From NCBI RefSeq assembly GCF_963678635.1, contig NC_087064.1:246001-310000 (forward strand): 64,000 nt of DNA, written 5' to 3'. This document shows, piece after piece, positions 1 through 12,198 of this stretch (position 1 is its first letter; every line of letters begins with the position of its first letter). The notes below the pieces were generated by a model that saw only the letters and a list, made by a program, of their open reading frames with translations, did not search any database and was not told where the DNA came from. This DNA comes from Symsagittifera roscoffensis (Eukaryota; Xenacoelomorpha; Acoela; Convolutidae). Both the position numbers and the translations under genes were made by a program.

Positions 1-1805
1 CCACGATGAGCAGACAAATTGGATCCCTCCATCGCTCAAACTACCACGCAGCCAACCTCAAAACTGAAATCCCAATTATCCCACTTTTTGCTTTTCCGCC
101 ACCCGATTCACCAGTTATTAATGTACCATCAAGCACGAATTCTGATACTAACTCAGATATTTCAGTTTTTCACACCATCTCTCAATTTAATAACTTCGAT
201 GTAGAAACTCCGATGAATTCGCAGATTCCGAACCATCCCCCTCCACCTATATCCAGACCAACTCTTCAGCCTTTTCAAAACCCCCTTTTGACCCATTCAA
301 ACCCATCATCTACTCCCATCCCTCTCTAATCCTTCTCATGCTTCCCAAGTGACCCCAACCTATTCCCCATTTAATTCCGAAAGATCGAATAATAACTCCC
401 CAGATAATAAACAAATTTCTGAAGAACTCGACAATTTTATAACACTGCAATAACAATTAACATAGCCCCAAACTCTCACTATACACCAATTATCATCAAC
501 AGTAACATCAACAAATCTACCAACACCTACACCATTTTCAGATTATACTCCATCATTAGCTCAATCATCCACATCAACAGGAATATTTACCAGAACTAAC
601 CGAACTTACCGCACTTTTAAGAGAAAGATTCCAAATTACCCATTCCCATCCAAACCCGGAACAGCCAGAGAAAATATTAAGCACCCAGATCACACCAATA
701 CAACAAAATACCTTCAAGTAACCCTACCTTTATTTCCACGATACACGTTAAATACTGCTAACAGTAATATTGAACCACAAAATTTCGTTGATGAACACGT
801 TTTAATACCAACCCTTCATTGGACCGCTGATTACATCTATATTACCCCTCTTTATCTACCACTCATTAAAACTACAGTAGACATCGAAAGAAACAAGAAT
901 GAACTATATAGACTCATCACATCACTAACACCTCGACAATTTACATGTGTAGGATATAAAAAAATTATTGAAAACATTCACCGCATCCCGAGCTAACGAT
1001 TACTCAATTGAATACTATGATCAAAACATCATCCGTCCTAACTAAGATCAGTTTTTAGACGAAGACTTTTTTTGCAAATTCGCATTTAACAGCAAAGTTT
1101 TTCATCGAAACCTCATATGTATTCACACTTAATATTTTTCATAAAAAACACTATCATATTATTTCAGAAGGACTAGTTGACATACAGGCATATGAAACCT
1201 TTTATGATAAGTTTCAGTTGATTTCACTAACCTTTCATTTTCTTTCACCACAAGAACGCGATTTGCCCTGTTCCCACGATTTCATGTTACGCACTAAATA
1301 CGCACACTTACACATATTTTCGTTTTATGCAAAATCATTTTGTTTTGCACACACCATCATGACAACCCCAATATCGTCTTCAGTTCATAAACTCTAAATA
1401 CACCTCACCATTTTTTCTTAACTTTTCATACTGCATCAAGAATACTAACCTCCGAGGCATCCTCCGCAACTATGACCCAGTCACCCAAATGTATTTACTC
1501 TGTCCCATCACTAAGACCTTCAACGATGAAGAATCACGACCCTTCGATATCCCGCATGAATTCATACAACCTATCGAAATACCAAAATTAGAATTTATTC
1601 ATAACATAAATACAACCATAAAATTTGCAACCTAATCCAGAACACACCTCATGAATTCGCAGTAGGCAACGAAGAACTAAACACCATCAAAGCACTTCAA
1701 TTGCTATGGCCACTGCTACAAACTAAAAATATCATACGCATACTAGCCAAGTTCGAAAACTTGATTCACGACATCTTTTCACACGGCTTTTTCCCAGATG
1801 AATAA
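1..1805 (+). pseudogene. Decayed unknown protein-coding remnant
   Basis: Several long open stretches follow one another on the plus strand. Frame 3 is open at 6-329 (Pro/Ser/Thr-rich), frame 1 from about 325 to 996 with stops at 451 and 463, then frame 3 at 1161-1397, frame 1 at 1399-1635, and a last open stretch ending TAA at 1803. Together they would be about 600 codons, low-complexity at the N-terminus and more globular later (for example LTSLTPRQFTC near 925-960, and GILRNYDPVTQMYLLCP near 1460-1510). A polypyrimidine-AG resembling a splice acceptor lies at about 1150-1166, so one or two introns are possible. I do not recognise the family. It could be an old retroelement ORF or a dead host gene; at least five frame breaks argue against a working gene. 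Confidence 0.4.
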
Positions 1806-4374
1806 GGTAATTATAGATTAAATAATTTTAACTAATAAATCAAAACTGTACTAACCATTTTCTATCAATGTTTAATTTACTCTTTTAATCTTTACACCAC
1901 AATCACCTACAAAAAAGAAAAAGACAAATAAAAATACAAACTTGTTAAAATATAATAAATTTCCTGAATCTTTCGCACTAAAAAATGTAGTAAAGTTCAT
2001 ACTCAATGTAGTAAATTAATCTATGAATTATTTCCCCATGAAGTAGTAAAATTAGATATGATGAAAATTTATAATTTTAAAGTTCCCCAAACGCAGTAAA
2101 ATTCAATTTCTAAGCAATAAACTCGTAAAAATGAGAAAGCAGTACTAACCTTTTCAATCTTTTCATTCATTCACACAAGAATTCTATCCAAACTCGCACA
2201 TCTCGCCCACGAAGAATTGTTTAAAAAATGATTATATGTTTTAAGTTTTCACTAATAACAACTCACCCAACTCAGTCAGTTTCCAACTTTTCCTTAACCC
2301 GGTTGGAAAGGAATTATATACTAAACCAAACTAACTAACGCAGCTTACTAAACACCATAAATCATCAAATAACAGCATGACTAAGAAAAGAAAACCCACG
2401 GTACCCAAACCGGATTAACCCAGCTTAAAACTGGATAATTTATTCTTTTGAAGACTATTATAAAGTCTTAGAAAGAAATAATAACACACAAAAAAGTCGT
2501 AAGACAAACCCAAACCAAAAACAATTTGATGTTTGAAAAAGGACGCAACCAAAGTAACATAAGAAAAACCAGAAAAAAACACAACATAAAATGTTAACAC
2601 AAAACAGGACCTCTCAAAGAAACAGCTTGAAACCATACTCCCATTCCTGGCCTAACCCACCAGAGAGGACGTCCTGAGCATGCAAATAGCCGGCCTAACC
2701 CAACGCGCTACACCCACGCTTTGTGACCACACCATTATTTTTAATAAGAGGTACTCAAGGGTGAGTAACTCTTCAAAATAACTGAACTAAAACAAAAACG
2801 CTTTTGCGAAAACAACTAACTAAGATCATAACTAAAAAAACCAAATTAACCAAGTTTTATAAAATGTAAATCATAATATGCAGTATATAGATCATACACA
2901 ACAACAAAGACAAACATCCAAAGGCTAGACGATCCCATCACACTCCACCTAAAGAATGGCTAAACACAACCGATATGCCGTCCACAATCACGACTCAAAG
3001 GATTTAAAGTACGACTTGACTTCGCGGAAAAGCACTTCACTGAACTAGACCAATGACCACCTCGATGTTCAAGTACAGATCCGAGTTACAAGGCATCCCC
3101 TCCAAACACAATCTTCACGCCATTCCCAGACGAAAATGAACACAGATAGTTCTCTACTAATACAGAACAAGCTGACATAACAAACCATTTTGAAATCGGA
3201 TTGATTTCATTGGGGATCACAGTCGTTGTTGAATGACAAGCTAACAACTTCGTATCCATGAATCCAACATCATGGAAAGTTCTTCTTTAAGAGCACTTCT
3301 GTCGACGACTCTAGCTTCCTGGAGCCCTCTTCTCCAAGGAACGAGAAAAAGAAAATGATGTTCGCCAAATACCAACGTTCATCATCCATCCTTCAATTAC
3401 AGAAAGAAAGATAAAAAAACTCAAAACTCTGTAGACCCCGGATGGGTGGAACCTGATCTAAACTACATTTTATTATTGGATATAAATTAGATACTTTATC
3501 ACTATAAAACAATTAGTATTAACCAATCTTGATCCATCTAACTAACAAACCACTTATTTGTAAGTGCTGAAATTACTTGTAATTTCAGCACCAGAGAGAA
3601 TTGATTTTAACTTAGGAATTAGTTACCTCTCCAAGAGAACTTCAGCAGCCTTAATCAGCCAGTATGCTCTAGATCTTTTGAGCCTAGCAGAGACTAGTTA
3701 AACACCCTGAGACTAGTAGATATAAGAGTAAGGTTAGGATCGGTATTAGACTAAGAAGTTGCACGAATCTATCCGGTCGAAAGTAAGATAGCGTGACGAG
3801 CAGACGGTGTACCCTATCCGAAATTACTCTATGAGCTAAGCATAACGTTTATCTCAGTACTCTGGGGTTGCCAGTGCATCGTTCATACTTAGTTAATAAT
3901 CAAAAAGGGAGCAAACCCATCATTTATCCTTGCTGTCTATGTCGAATATTCTTTATAAAAAGAATAATTTTCAAAGTTTATTGGCCTTTTGAATTTTCTA
4001 TTTATTGTCAAAAAAAGATTCTCAAGAAATAATTTTATAAACACGAAAAACAAATCCATTTTGATAGACAATTTGATAACTCATTACAGAAAAGGTATTG
4101 GGATCTGGAGAGGGAGTTGGTTGGGAGTTGATATTTGTAAGTTGACTCGGTGTAGACACTTGTCTTACACTCACCACTTTGTTTTCCTGATTTTTTTTTT
4201 AATTCTGTTTTCCAAAAAATGTGAAATTACTCTTAAGAAACCCTAATCCTAACTTAACCCTAACACCAACCTACCCCGAGTCATTTTCGGAGAAGAAAAA
4301 CCGAGATCTCAGTTTTACTCGTCGTAAGCTAACAATTTGTGACGATTAAAACTGAGCAAAAAACCTGGTTTTAA
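1806..4374. other. AT-rich stretch without a recognisable gene
   Basis: Short open frames on both strands (for example 2415-2636 minus and 3989-4246 plus) show no motif or plausible composition. I see no RNA gene, tandem repeat or transposon end. A degenerate CCCTAA-like run lies at 4238-4270. Confidence 0.5.
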
Positions 4375-4705
4375 AACCTCGTTTTGATGAGCAATGTGTT
4401 TTAAATTGAGCAAAAGCACTCTTAAATACTTTAAATTTGAATAAAAACAAGTTTTAACATTATTCTGAACATCTTGCCTTTTATGAAAAAATGGTTATCA
4501 TACAATTTTCATATATGCAAATTGTAGGATAACTACTTTTTTAGCTTCAAATTAAATTTTAGTTTTTGATGAGCAGTGTCCTTTAAATTGAGCAAAAGCT
4601 AACAAATTTAAACAATTTCTGAAACTCTTGCTTTTCATGAAAAAATGGTTATCATACAATTTTCATATATGGAAATTGTATGATAACATTTTTTTCAAAA
4701 AAATA
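4375..4705. repeat. Two diverged copies of a palindrome-bearing repeat
   Basis: A unit beginning TTTTGATGAGCA(A/G)TGTG/C...TTTAAATTGAGCAAAAGC occurs at about 4381 and 4564. Each copy is followed by a hairpin-forming segment (4496-4534 and 4648-4688). In the second copy the 14-base arms TTATCATACAATTT and AAATTGTATGATAA are perfectly complementary around a CATATATG-type centre. A single arm (AATTGTATGATAAGC) recurs at about 4850. This is probably a fold-back MITE-like repeat. Confidence 0.55.
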
Positions 4706-4974
4706 AAATAAACGTAGTTATTTTTCATCACCGGACTGTTGTATTTGGTTCAAATAGCCGGAGAAACTAGATTGAATCTTTTTTCAATGGTTTTTTGAAA
4801 TTGCATGAAAATTTAATGATTCGCATTTTTCCATACATTTGATGCAGGCAATTGTATGATAAGCTTTTTCGGTGTGGGGAAATTTAGAATAAGCATTTTC
4901 GGTTTATGGATGTCAACCCGGGGTCACATTACCTTTCCAGGCCTTTTTGTTGGTTTTAATCGGTTTTCTTTATA

Positions 4975-5205
4975 AGACCGCTCAAAAACCGCTCAAAAAC
5001 CGCTCAAAAACCGCTCAAATCTTGCTTGAAAAGCCGTTCAAAAATCACCGCAAGAAATGAGCGGTTTATGAGCGGTTTTTCAAGCAAGATTTGAGCGGTT
5101 TGAGCGGTTTTTCCAAGAAAACCGCCCAAACCGCTCAAACCGCTTAAATCTTGCTGAAAAACCGCTCAAACCGCTCATATCTTGAGCGGTTTTTGAGCGG
5201 GATCT
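4975..5205. repeat. Direct and inverted array of an ACCGCTCAAA motif
   Basis: The decamer ACCGCTCAAA and its complement TTTGAGCGGT alternate more than a dozen times. The array starts with four closely spaced direct copies (4978-5022), then flips orientation. The arms at about 5009-5032 and 5077-5101, containing CAAATCTTGCTTGAAAA and its complement, form a near-perfect stem of more than 20 bp. A second partly inverted block follows at 5120-5200. Confidence 0.7.
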
Positions 5206-5943
5206 CGACCCGTGAGTTGAAGAGGTCAGCGAACAGGAGCAGCTCAATGCAGTCCACTTCACTCATCCCCTCTATGGACACTGCACACGCTGTGTCCACC
5301 CTCTCAGTCATGCACAGTCATGTACAGTCATGTACCTGTTCTTGAGGGGGGAATTAAGTACATCTCAGACAACTCAATCACGCTCTGCAGATCACCTGAA
5401 ACAATCTGTGAACAAAGTTAAAACAAACAACCTCGCAAAATTAGCCATCTCCTACAATTTAAGGAGAAGCGACAACTCGCAACCATAAATAATTCAGGCT
5501 AATATACGGTGCAAAACAGTTTTATAGAGCAGGGAACTTTTACTGATATCTTTATTATGAAAAACGTATACTTGAAGGATTTATCAATTGGAACATGCAG
5601 CAATTAAGAATATATTTTAACAAGCCAGATAACTTCTCTTCATTTTCGGAACTTTACGGAACGCTTTTTTGTTTCAATTGAGTTGCAATCTAGTCTGGGC
5701 TGTTCGTGTAAACTATTTCCCTACACCCTGTTTATGTCATCTTTTCATCAAAAAAACTCCAGTTATGTTCAAATTACTTTCTTTTTATTGCATACCCTCA
5801 CAGAATTCGTTTTCCAGGTAGTCCGAGAGTCCGCTGTAGAGAAACTGGAGAAACGCAGACACAACCTCGGGGCGAACTTGCTCTCCATCTTCAGTACTCC
5901 ATTCGTGTTTTCCAGGAAATTCCCACTCAACATCCCGTTGAAC
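5206..5943. other. Gene-poor stretch with an exon-like open frame
   Basis: A plus-strand frame open at 5683-6027 has unusually protein-like sequence in its second half (charged segment SAVEKLEKRRHNLGA). It begins just after a TTTTCCAG that resembles a 3' splice site at about 5811-5818. It could be an exon of a dead gene, but it runs into a dispersed repeat from 5944. The rest is featureless AT-rich DNA. Confidence 0.3.
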
Positions 5944-6052
5944 ACGTCTGACCTTGACCTTAAACCACCAGATCCTCCCAAAATTAACTTGGAAAAGGCA
6001 AATGTCAGTAAAATGTTAAAACAGTAGCGGATTTAGGGGAGGGGGCGAGGGG
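5944..6052 (+). repeat. Dispersed repeat, copy 1
   Basis: The sequence from TCTGACCTTGACC to TAGCGGATTTAGGGG closely matches 8268-8375. Its 3' end contains CAGTAGCGGATTTAG, which resembles the terminus of the MITE annotated at 8351, so this may be a truncated copy of the same larger unit. Confidence 0.5.
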
Positions 6053-7853
6053 CGGAGGGATGTAGAATTGGTGATTATACTGTACTACATGCTGTAGTAA
6101 CATGTGCGTATGATTGATTCGTCAATAAGTTAAGTAGTGCAGCAAACAAAAGGGTAGAGTTCGAAATAGTTCGATCTTCGAAGATATCGTTCCTCCTATG
6201 CTAGAAAACAAAATTTGACAAAATCAATTAAACCCTCCCCCCAAACTGGAACCAAGAAAGCTAATATTATAAAATTCAGAGCGATACTAGAGATTATTTG
6301 AACCGGGCATACTAAAAACGGGACCACTCAGACAATTAGGGGCAAGTGATAATGGTCCCCGGAAATGTAAATAGCCCTGTCAGAACTCTCAGACTATCGG
6401 CGGTATTGGGCTCAAATTTTAGTATGTCGTAGGCCTAGTTAAGGTAAGCTTAAATTTGGAACCCCAGACTCCTAAGACCCCCACTTCCCGTTTTATGCCC
6501 TAAGTAAACAAACACAACGCTAGCTTTCTGAAGTCGTCTCTCGTCCCAAATAAGCACAGGGAGCTGAAACTTGGAGGCATTATAGGTTATGGCAAAATAC
6601 ATCTTGTACTATAATTTGAATCAAATCCGATGGTTGAACCGGAAGCTATTAGCACTTGGAAAAAACTTGGAAAAAAAAACCCTTAGACCGGATATAGCTA
6701 TTTACACGAGATGATGAATGGTGGCATAATGAAATTTTTGCGGCAATCGGCATAAGATACGAACACAGAAAGAAAACCTACTGGGTGAAAACCTTCCGGT
6801 GTCTCCTTCCGGTGTTCATAGCTTTTTACGGAAAAAGTGATAATTGACCTTAGAAATAGTATAACTTGTGAAGTATTAATGGGATATGAATGAAATTTGG
6901 TAGTTAGAACCCCCATGGGATTTTGAACACAAATATGGAAGTTTGACCCGGTTGATCCCTGGGTGACCTTAAGTTGACTTTTTAGCATGTGACCCATAAA
7001 ATTGCATAGTAAACCCCGAGATTAACACCGGAAAATGGTGTATTCTCCAGCCCAACCCCTGGAATTGTGAATGGGTCACCTCGCTAAAAATTGAGGAAAC
7101 TTTTATACTGGGAACTAGAGTGGAAGTTTATAGAGATTTAGTTTCATATTGCAACCTTGAGGTAGTGGATTTAATTCAAAGTGGACTTGGTAAATAATGG
7201 GTTCAGTTTAGCTTGGCGAATGATCTATTTATAGCAATTCAATTAGGCTAAAGAAAAGTCGGCCCAGAGGAAACTGATAGTAATAAGACCGCAGCATGAG
7301 AGTTAAGTATCCTAAATAGTATGAACGGATAGGTAATTTAATTGGCTTCCCGGAGGTGACTTTTTGGTTTGACCCCTTATAGACGAACTACGTTCCCCTG
7401 ATAGCTAGAAGATCGGGGTTGCAGTAGAGTATAGATAGAAATTTCAGATGCTTGAAATGAGTTAGCTACTCATGAAAAGGGTTTCCCCCTACAGTTGAGA
7501 GGTCGAAACCTTAACGGGATAATTAAAATGAAGTTCTTGGGAGGATCACTTACTAAACATAGCGTGGTTTGAAGGTTGAATGGAACCCGAGAGCTGAAGT
7601 TCGCGGAGGTTTGGAATTAGCTGATTAGAGACGTATGACATTTGTTTTCTCGGTCAAATTGTGGCAGCTACTAGTTTACTAGTAGTTGGTTCTCGGTCAG
7701 TGAAGAGAGCAATTGTTACTGAGAGAGAGTATAGTTGGCTGTCATTTAGTTAGAGAGAAAAATTGTTATAAGCAATTCGAGTAGTTGGTTCTCGGAGCTA
7801 GAGACCAAATATAGCAGAAACAGTAGATAGTTGATTCTTGTCAGAGATTCTCT
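6053..7853. other. No recognisable gene
   Basis: Only short non-coding-looking frames on both strands. A short motif, GTAGTTGGTTCTCGG, occurs twice (about 7682 and 7780). Confidence 0.5.

Positions 7854-7880
<27 letters not shown>
7854..7880. repeat. (AG)n microsatellite
   Basis: About 13 uninterrupted AG dinucleotides. Confidence 0.95.
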
Positions 7881-7884
<4 letters not shown>

Positions 7885-8267
7885 TTTAGTGTTAGTGAAA
7901 TTAAAGTGAAGTTAATCGCAATTAGGCAATTTGGCCGAACAGTCGTGGAACTTTTCCTTTTGATTTGATTATTAGATTATATCTTGGCCACCAGAGCCCT
8001 CTATAATTGGACTTATACTCAGCTGAATTAAATTACAATCGGAATTTCTTGCGACTCTATCGAGTAGACAAGACAACCTGAGTGCAGTACGCAAAAAGGG
8101 GAAAGCAACATAAAACAATACAAAAGAGTTGCCACCAAGTAATCTTTTCGGGATTGTAGATAGTAGTGAACCTCGGTCGCCCCGCTGAATTCACTACCCA
8201 AGGGACCACTTTGCGTTGTCGTTAAGAAAGGGAGAACGAACTTAGAGAAGCAATCCCCTAAATCCAC

Positions 8268-8375
8268 AAACAAGTCTGACCTTGACGTTAAACCGTCAGA
8301 TCCTCTCGAAATTAACTTGGAAAAGCCAAATTTCAGTGAAATAATAAAACCAGTAGCAGATTTAGAGGTGGGGCG
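8268..8375 (+). repeat. Dispersed repeat, copy 2
   Basis: Matches 5944-6052 with scattered substitutions and leads directly into the left end of the MITE at 8351. Confidence 0.5.
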
Positions 8376-8770
8376 GATGCTGCCCAAACCCCCCCTCCTC
8401 AGGAATTCGACCCCTGCAGACCCAAAAGGGTCACCCTTTGTACTATTTCGAGGTATCCTTTTTTAACTGAATAACCTCAAAATTTTTCTAAAGGCGCCTT
8501 TGTCGCCAATCTATACTTATTTTGAGGGGGGAGCGCGCGCCAAAAAAACGCAATTATTGGTTGAAATTATCCAAAACGTGCCTAAAAACACTATTTCTGG
8601 CCTGTTTTTTCAAAATTTTTATTTGCGACGCAGAAATTTTAGCCGAAACAGGGTCTTTCTGGTGGTTTGAGAGAGCTCAGAAAATCAATTTGGTCGACCT
8701 AAAAAAATGTCGGCAACAATTTAAAAACATTTTTGAAAATCCGAAAGAGAAATTCCTAGATCCGCGCCTG
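8351..8770. mobile_element. Putative hAT-like MITE of about 420 bp
   Basis: The left end CAGTAGCAGATTTAG and the inverted right end (reverse complement of CTAGATCCGCGCCTG) share the pattern CAG..GC.GAT.TAG, as in terminal inverted repeats of many hAT-type non-autonomous elements. Inside are an inner C-rich tract (8386-8400) and a G-rich tract (8523-8532) in inverted orientation. The flanking octamers are AATAAAAC and GTGAAAAC, alike only in their last five bases, so the target duplication is decayed or the boundary is off. It has no coding capacity. Confidence 0.4.
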
Positions 8771-9257
8771 GTGAAAACCATTAAAATTTTATCTTGTGCT
8801 TAACCGTTGAATTGAATTTCTTGACGGGCAAGACAAGGACCAGTTACTCGGAGCAGATTTGATAAAAACTAATGTGATTGAAAAAGTGAACAACCTGAAA
8901 ACACATCTGTTCACGTGGAATCTAGTTTCACCCTCGAAAACCATCGTGTCACACAAAGCTGGTTTGTTGAAGAAAAGTCGTTCACACATAACACTTGTTC
9001 TGTCGTTCAAAAACAACTGAATGCTGTCGTTTAAAAACTCGTCTTCCTTTTTCTCGATATTGTCCAGGGCGTCGAATAGTTTTGAAGCAAAAAGATCGGC
9101 GGAAATTCTCTTAGTTTGAGGAATTAGGTTTGAGTTGAGGTTTGAGGAAGGAAGACCTCAGTTTACATGAACTTACCGAGTAACGTATATAACGCAGCAC
9201 TATGAACTTTTATGCCAAAACTTGCGAAAGTATAACAAGTATTGCCGGTTTGTGTGT
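8771..9257. other. No recognisable gene
   Basis: Short minus-strand frame (8789-9016) without motifs; otherwise AT-rich DNA. Confidence 0.45.
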
Positions 9258-9725
9258 AAGTTGCACAGAATGTTCCGACCAGTCTTAGAATTTTTTTTTT
9301 TTCAAATTAGTGTCATTTTTTCTGCATGATGGTGTGATAAAAAGATCTGATCGAAAAAAACTTAGGCATATTGACAGTCATAGTGAAAAAGCCATTTGAA
9401 ATACAGTTTTTGAAGAAAATTGATTCGAAAATCTAAAAAAAAAACTGCAGAAAAAAAATTATAATTTTTTTAAAATCTTCAAAACTTTTTGCAGATATTT
9501 TTGGAATTTTTATTGTTTGTTTACAAAATGGCGCTAAACAACTCCGAAGACTAGTTTTTTGGATAGAACTAAATTTTCACGGCTTAAGTAAGCTTAAACA
9601 CGGATAGTAGGAAACTGTGCAGTAGCACAGAATGTTCCGACCGTAGTCTTTAGAAAACTACGGTTTAGATTTTTTTTTTCAAATTAGTATAGTTTTTTCT
9701 GCTTGGTGCGATAAAGGATTTGACA
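9258..9725 (+). repeat. Pair of direct repeats about 365 bp apart
   Basis: The segment GCACAGAATGTTCCGACC followed by a poly-T tract and TTTTTTCTGC occurs at about 9266-9345 and 9626-9722. The second copy has a small insertion containing its own inverted GTAGTCTTTAGAAAACTAC hairpin. Confidence 0.6.
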
Positions 9726-9789
9726 TTAAATGAGACATAATTCAGCATGTAAGCCTGCTCGGGCGCTCGCTTATTTTGCCCGAATTAGG

Positions 9790-10550
9790 ACGAAAAATCA
9801 AAAAATTTGAACCGGTTTTTCTCGAAACTGGGAAAATTTTTTGGGAATTTTTTTAATGTGTTTCGAATCTCGAGTAAAAAGGCTTTAATATGATATATCA
9901 CTCAACTCAGTCCGATGATTATTTGTGGTACTTGATTTTGCGTGGAAAACAAAAAGAAAAAACTGAAACACACTCGAATACAAAATTCCTCCCCATTTTC
10001 AATGGTGGGAGCAATAAGCTATTATAAGTCTAAACGCTCACACCATATTAGTTCGAAATTAGACCATAAATCAAAAACTGCGAACCGGCTTTTCTCGACA
10101 CTGAATTTTTTTTGGAGTTCTGTATTGTTCAAATCGCGATTGTAAGGGCTTCAATATGATATATCGTTCGATCCATTCCAATTTCTATTTATGGGTCCTT
10201 ACTTTGCGTGGAAAACAAAGAAAAAGAAAAATTAAGACACACCCCAAAAAAAAGTTCCTCCCCACTTTTCAAATGGTCGGAGCAATAAAAATATACTATT
10301 TGTGTTTTTTGAGGTCTTATTTTCCCCATTTTCATTGGTCGGAGCAATAAGCTATTGTAAGTCTAAACGCTCACACCATATTAGTCCGAAATTAGACCAA
10401 AAATCAAAAACTGCGAACCGGTTTTTCTCGACACTAATTTTTTTTTGGAGTTCTGTAATGCTCGAATCGCTATTGCAAGGGGTTCAATATGATATATCAC
10501 TCGATCCATTCCAAATTATATTTGTGGGTCCTTACTTTGCGTGGAAAACA
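9790..10550 (+). repeat. Three-unit imperfect tandem repeat
   Basis: The landmark CAATATGATATATC occurs at about 9889, 10153 and 10488, giving unit lengths of about 264 and 335 bp. Each unit also contains GCGTGGAAAACAAA, a GGTCGGAGCAATAA-type block and a GAACCGG(T/C)TTTTCTCGA block. The array stops where gag-like sequence of the next feature begins. Confidence 0.7.
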
Positions 10551-10565
10551 AAGAACGACTTTTTC

Positions 10566-10830
10566 TTCCACGACTCAGCTTCGTTCGTTAAGCGTGCTCG
10601 AATAGCTTTTACACCTGAAGGAGCCTCTTCTTGGCGCGGATGCTTCGCATTCGCGATTGCATCCCAGAACTGATTGCAGTCCATTTTGAATTGTGCATCC
10701 AGTTTGCAAAAGAAACATCTCGGTCCATAATTCATTATGAGCCCTCTCACACATTTTTTGTGGTCCTCGTCGGTTGCATCAACATCGTCAAGAAAGTAAC
10801 GTTTTCTCTCATGTTTTGTTTAAACTCTCG
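10566..10830 (-). pseudogene. gag: Gag nucleocapsid fragment, inverted
   Basis: Read on the minus strand, this encodes the second zinc-knuckle region of the same Ty3/Gypsy gag found at 11640-11830 (plus) and 52180-52460 (minus). It contains YGPRCFFCK and QFWDAIANAKHPRQEEA. The knuckle His is Gln in this copy. It is an isolated fragment facing element A and suggests an additional, mostly lost copy or an inversion at the edge of A. Confidence 0.8.
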
Positions 10831-10859
10831 AACTGAATTATGATGCATTTTTAAATTCT

Positions 10860-12198
10860 CGAAGTCTATTGAGAGAGGAGAGAGGTCACGAAGGACACTC
10901 AAGAAGTCGAAGTCGTTTAATGATGAGTCAGTGAGTCAGATGGTTGCATCGATACCTGGATAGAGGTGACGAAGTTGCGCTTTGAGGAAGAGAACCTCTC
11001 CAAGAAACAGGAAAGTAGCGCACTGACAAGCAAATTAGAAAGTACGTCCATAAACTGTGTAATGATGAGAAGAATAAAAGAACGAGACAATTTTTGACAT
11101 CTTGCTGAATCGTTTCGGCTCAGGAGTTCAGGGGTATCAGGTCATGGTTGAGTTTGAAATGATGTTCAAAGACAAAATGAGTCCAATGACAGTATTTGGA
11201 TGACCTCGAACTGCTCAGAAGGAGAATTATTAACGACGAGAGGATCTCGGAACGGAATTTGGCCATTGCCTCGAAATTCATGGATAGAGTAAAGAGCGAT
11301 GAGCTGAAAACCATGCTTCCCACACACTTTACCTTGTCAGCGGTCTCTGAACTCACGCCTGATTACTTAAGAATGAAATCGCGTGGACACTTGCTCCTAA
11401 AACCAAGGGCGCAAAATCGCTATAGCAAATACGGCAACTACAACGGGATGAACACTGGAACGAATTCTGGTTGGTATAAACTACGTAATATTATGAGTAA
11501 AATAAGGTCATGAGCTAATTGTGATTCGCTGGATCATCACATTTCAGCCGGTTCCACCTATAAACAAAGCATGAAAGCGGTTAATTACTTTCTTGACGAT
11601 GTTGACGCAACCTGTGAGGACCACAAAGAATATTTGAGAGGGCTGATAATTAATTATGGACCGAGATGCTTCTTTTGCAACCTGAAAGGACATTTCAAAA
11701 AGGACTGCACTCAGTTCTGGGATGCAGTGGTGGACGCGAAGCATCCCCGCCTTGCATATGCGCTTTCAGGTGTAAAAGCTATTCGAGCACGCCTAATGAA
11801 CGAAGCTGAGCTTGGAAGAATGAATTGACACAAGGCATATTCACAACTAAGAAAATGAAGAACTTACCTGATGACTCAATTGCCTCGATCCTGGAGACTG
11901 ATTCAGCTTATGAACTCAAGTAGATTATGGCCTAGCGGCTAGGAACACACTACATAATGTGCAGCAGGAATTAGCAACGAAAGAAGTTGAGCAATGGGTG
12001 AGGTCTGAACTGGAAAACACAGATCTACGCGAGAAACTCGACCTCCTAGAGAAGACAGTGAGAGAAGAGGACAACCAGGAACCCAAGAAAAAGGGTTTAA
12101 ATTTGAACGTCATCTCAGGAAAAACCTTCAGCATGACAAGAGAGGGGAGCAAAATAAGGTCAAGCATATCGATTGCAGGTCATCAGGCAGTGAAGATG
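10860..12198 (+). pseudogene. gag: Gag (capsid and zinc-knuckle part), element A
   Basis: Frameshifted but nearly continuous match to the gag of element B. The capsid-like region runs from 10860 to 11195. An open frame at 11196-11513 has RISERNLAIASKFMDRV, and one at 11571-11828 contains an intact CX2CX4HX4C knuckle (CFFCNLKGHFKKDC). A third part, 11959-12190, has EQWVRSELENTDLREKL and ends at the repeat R junction. The stop that separates two gag halves in B is a Glu codon here. It would be a structural protein of a virus-like particle; this copy cannot be translated as a whole. Confidence 0.85.

Noticed and set aside
4238-4270. CCCTAA-like run resembling interstitial telomeric repeat
   Set aside because: Only about three imperfect units (CCCTAATCCTAACTTAACCCTAA); too short to distinguish from chance.
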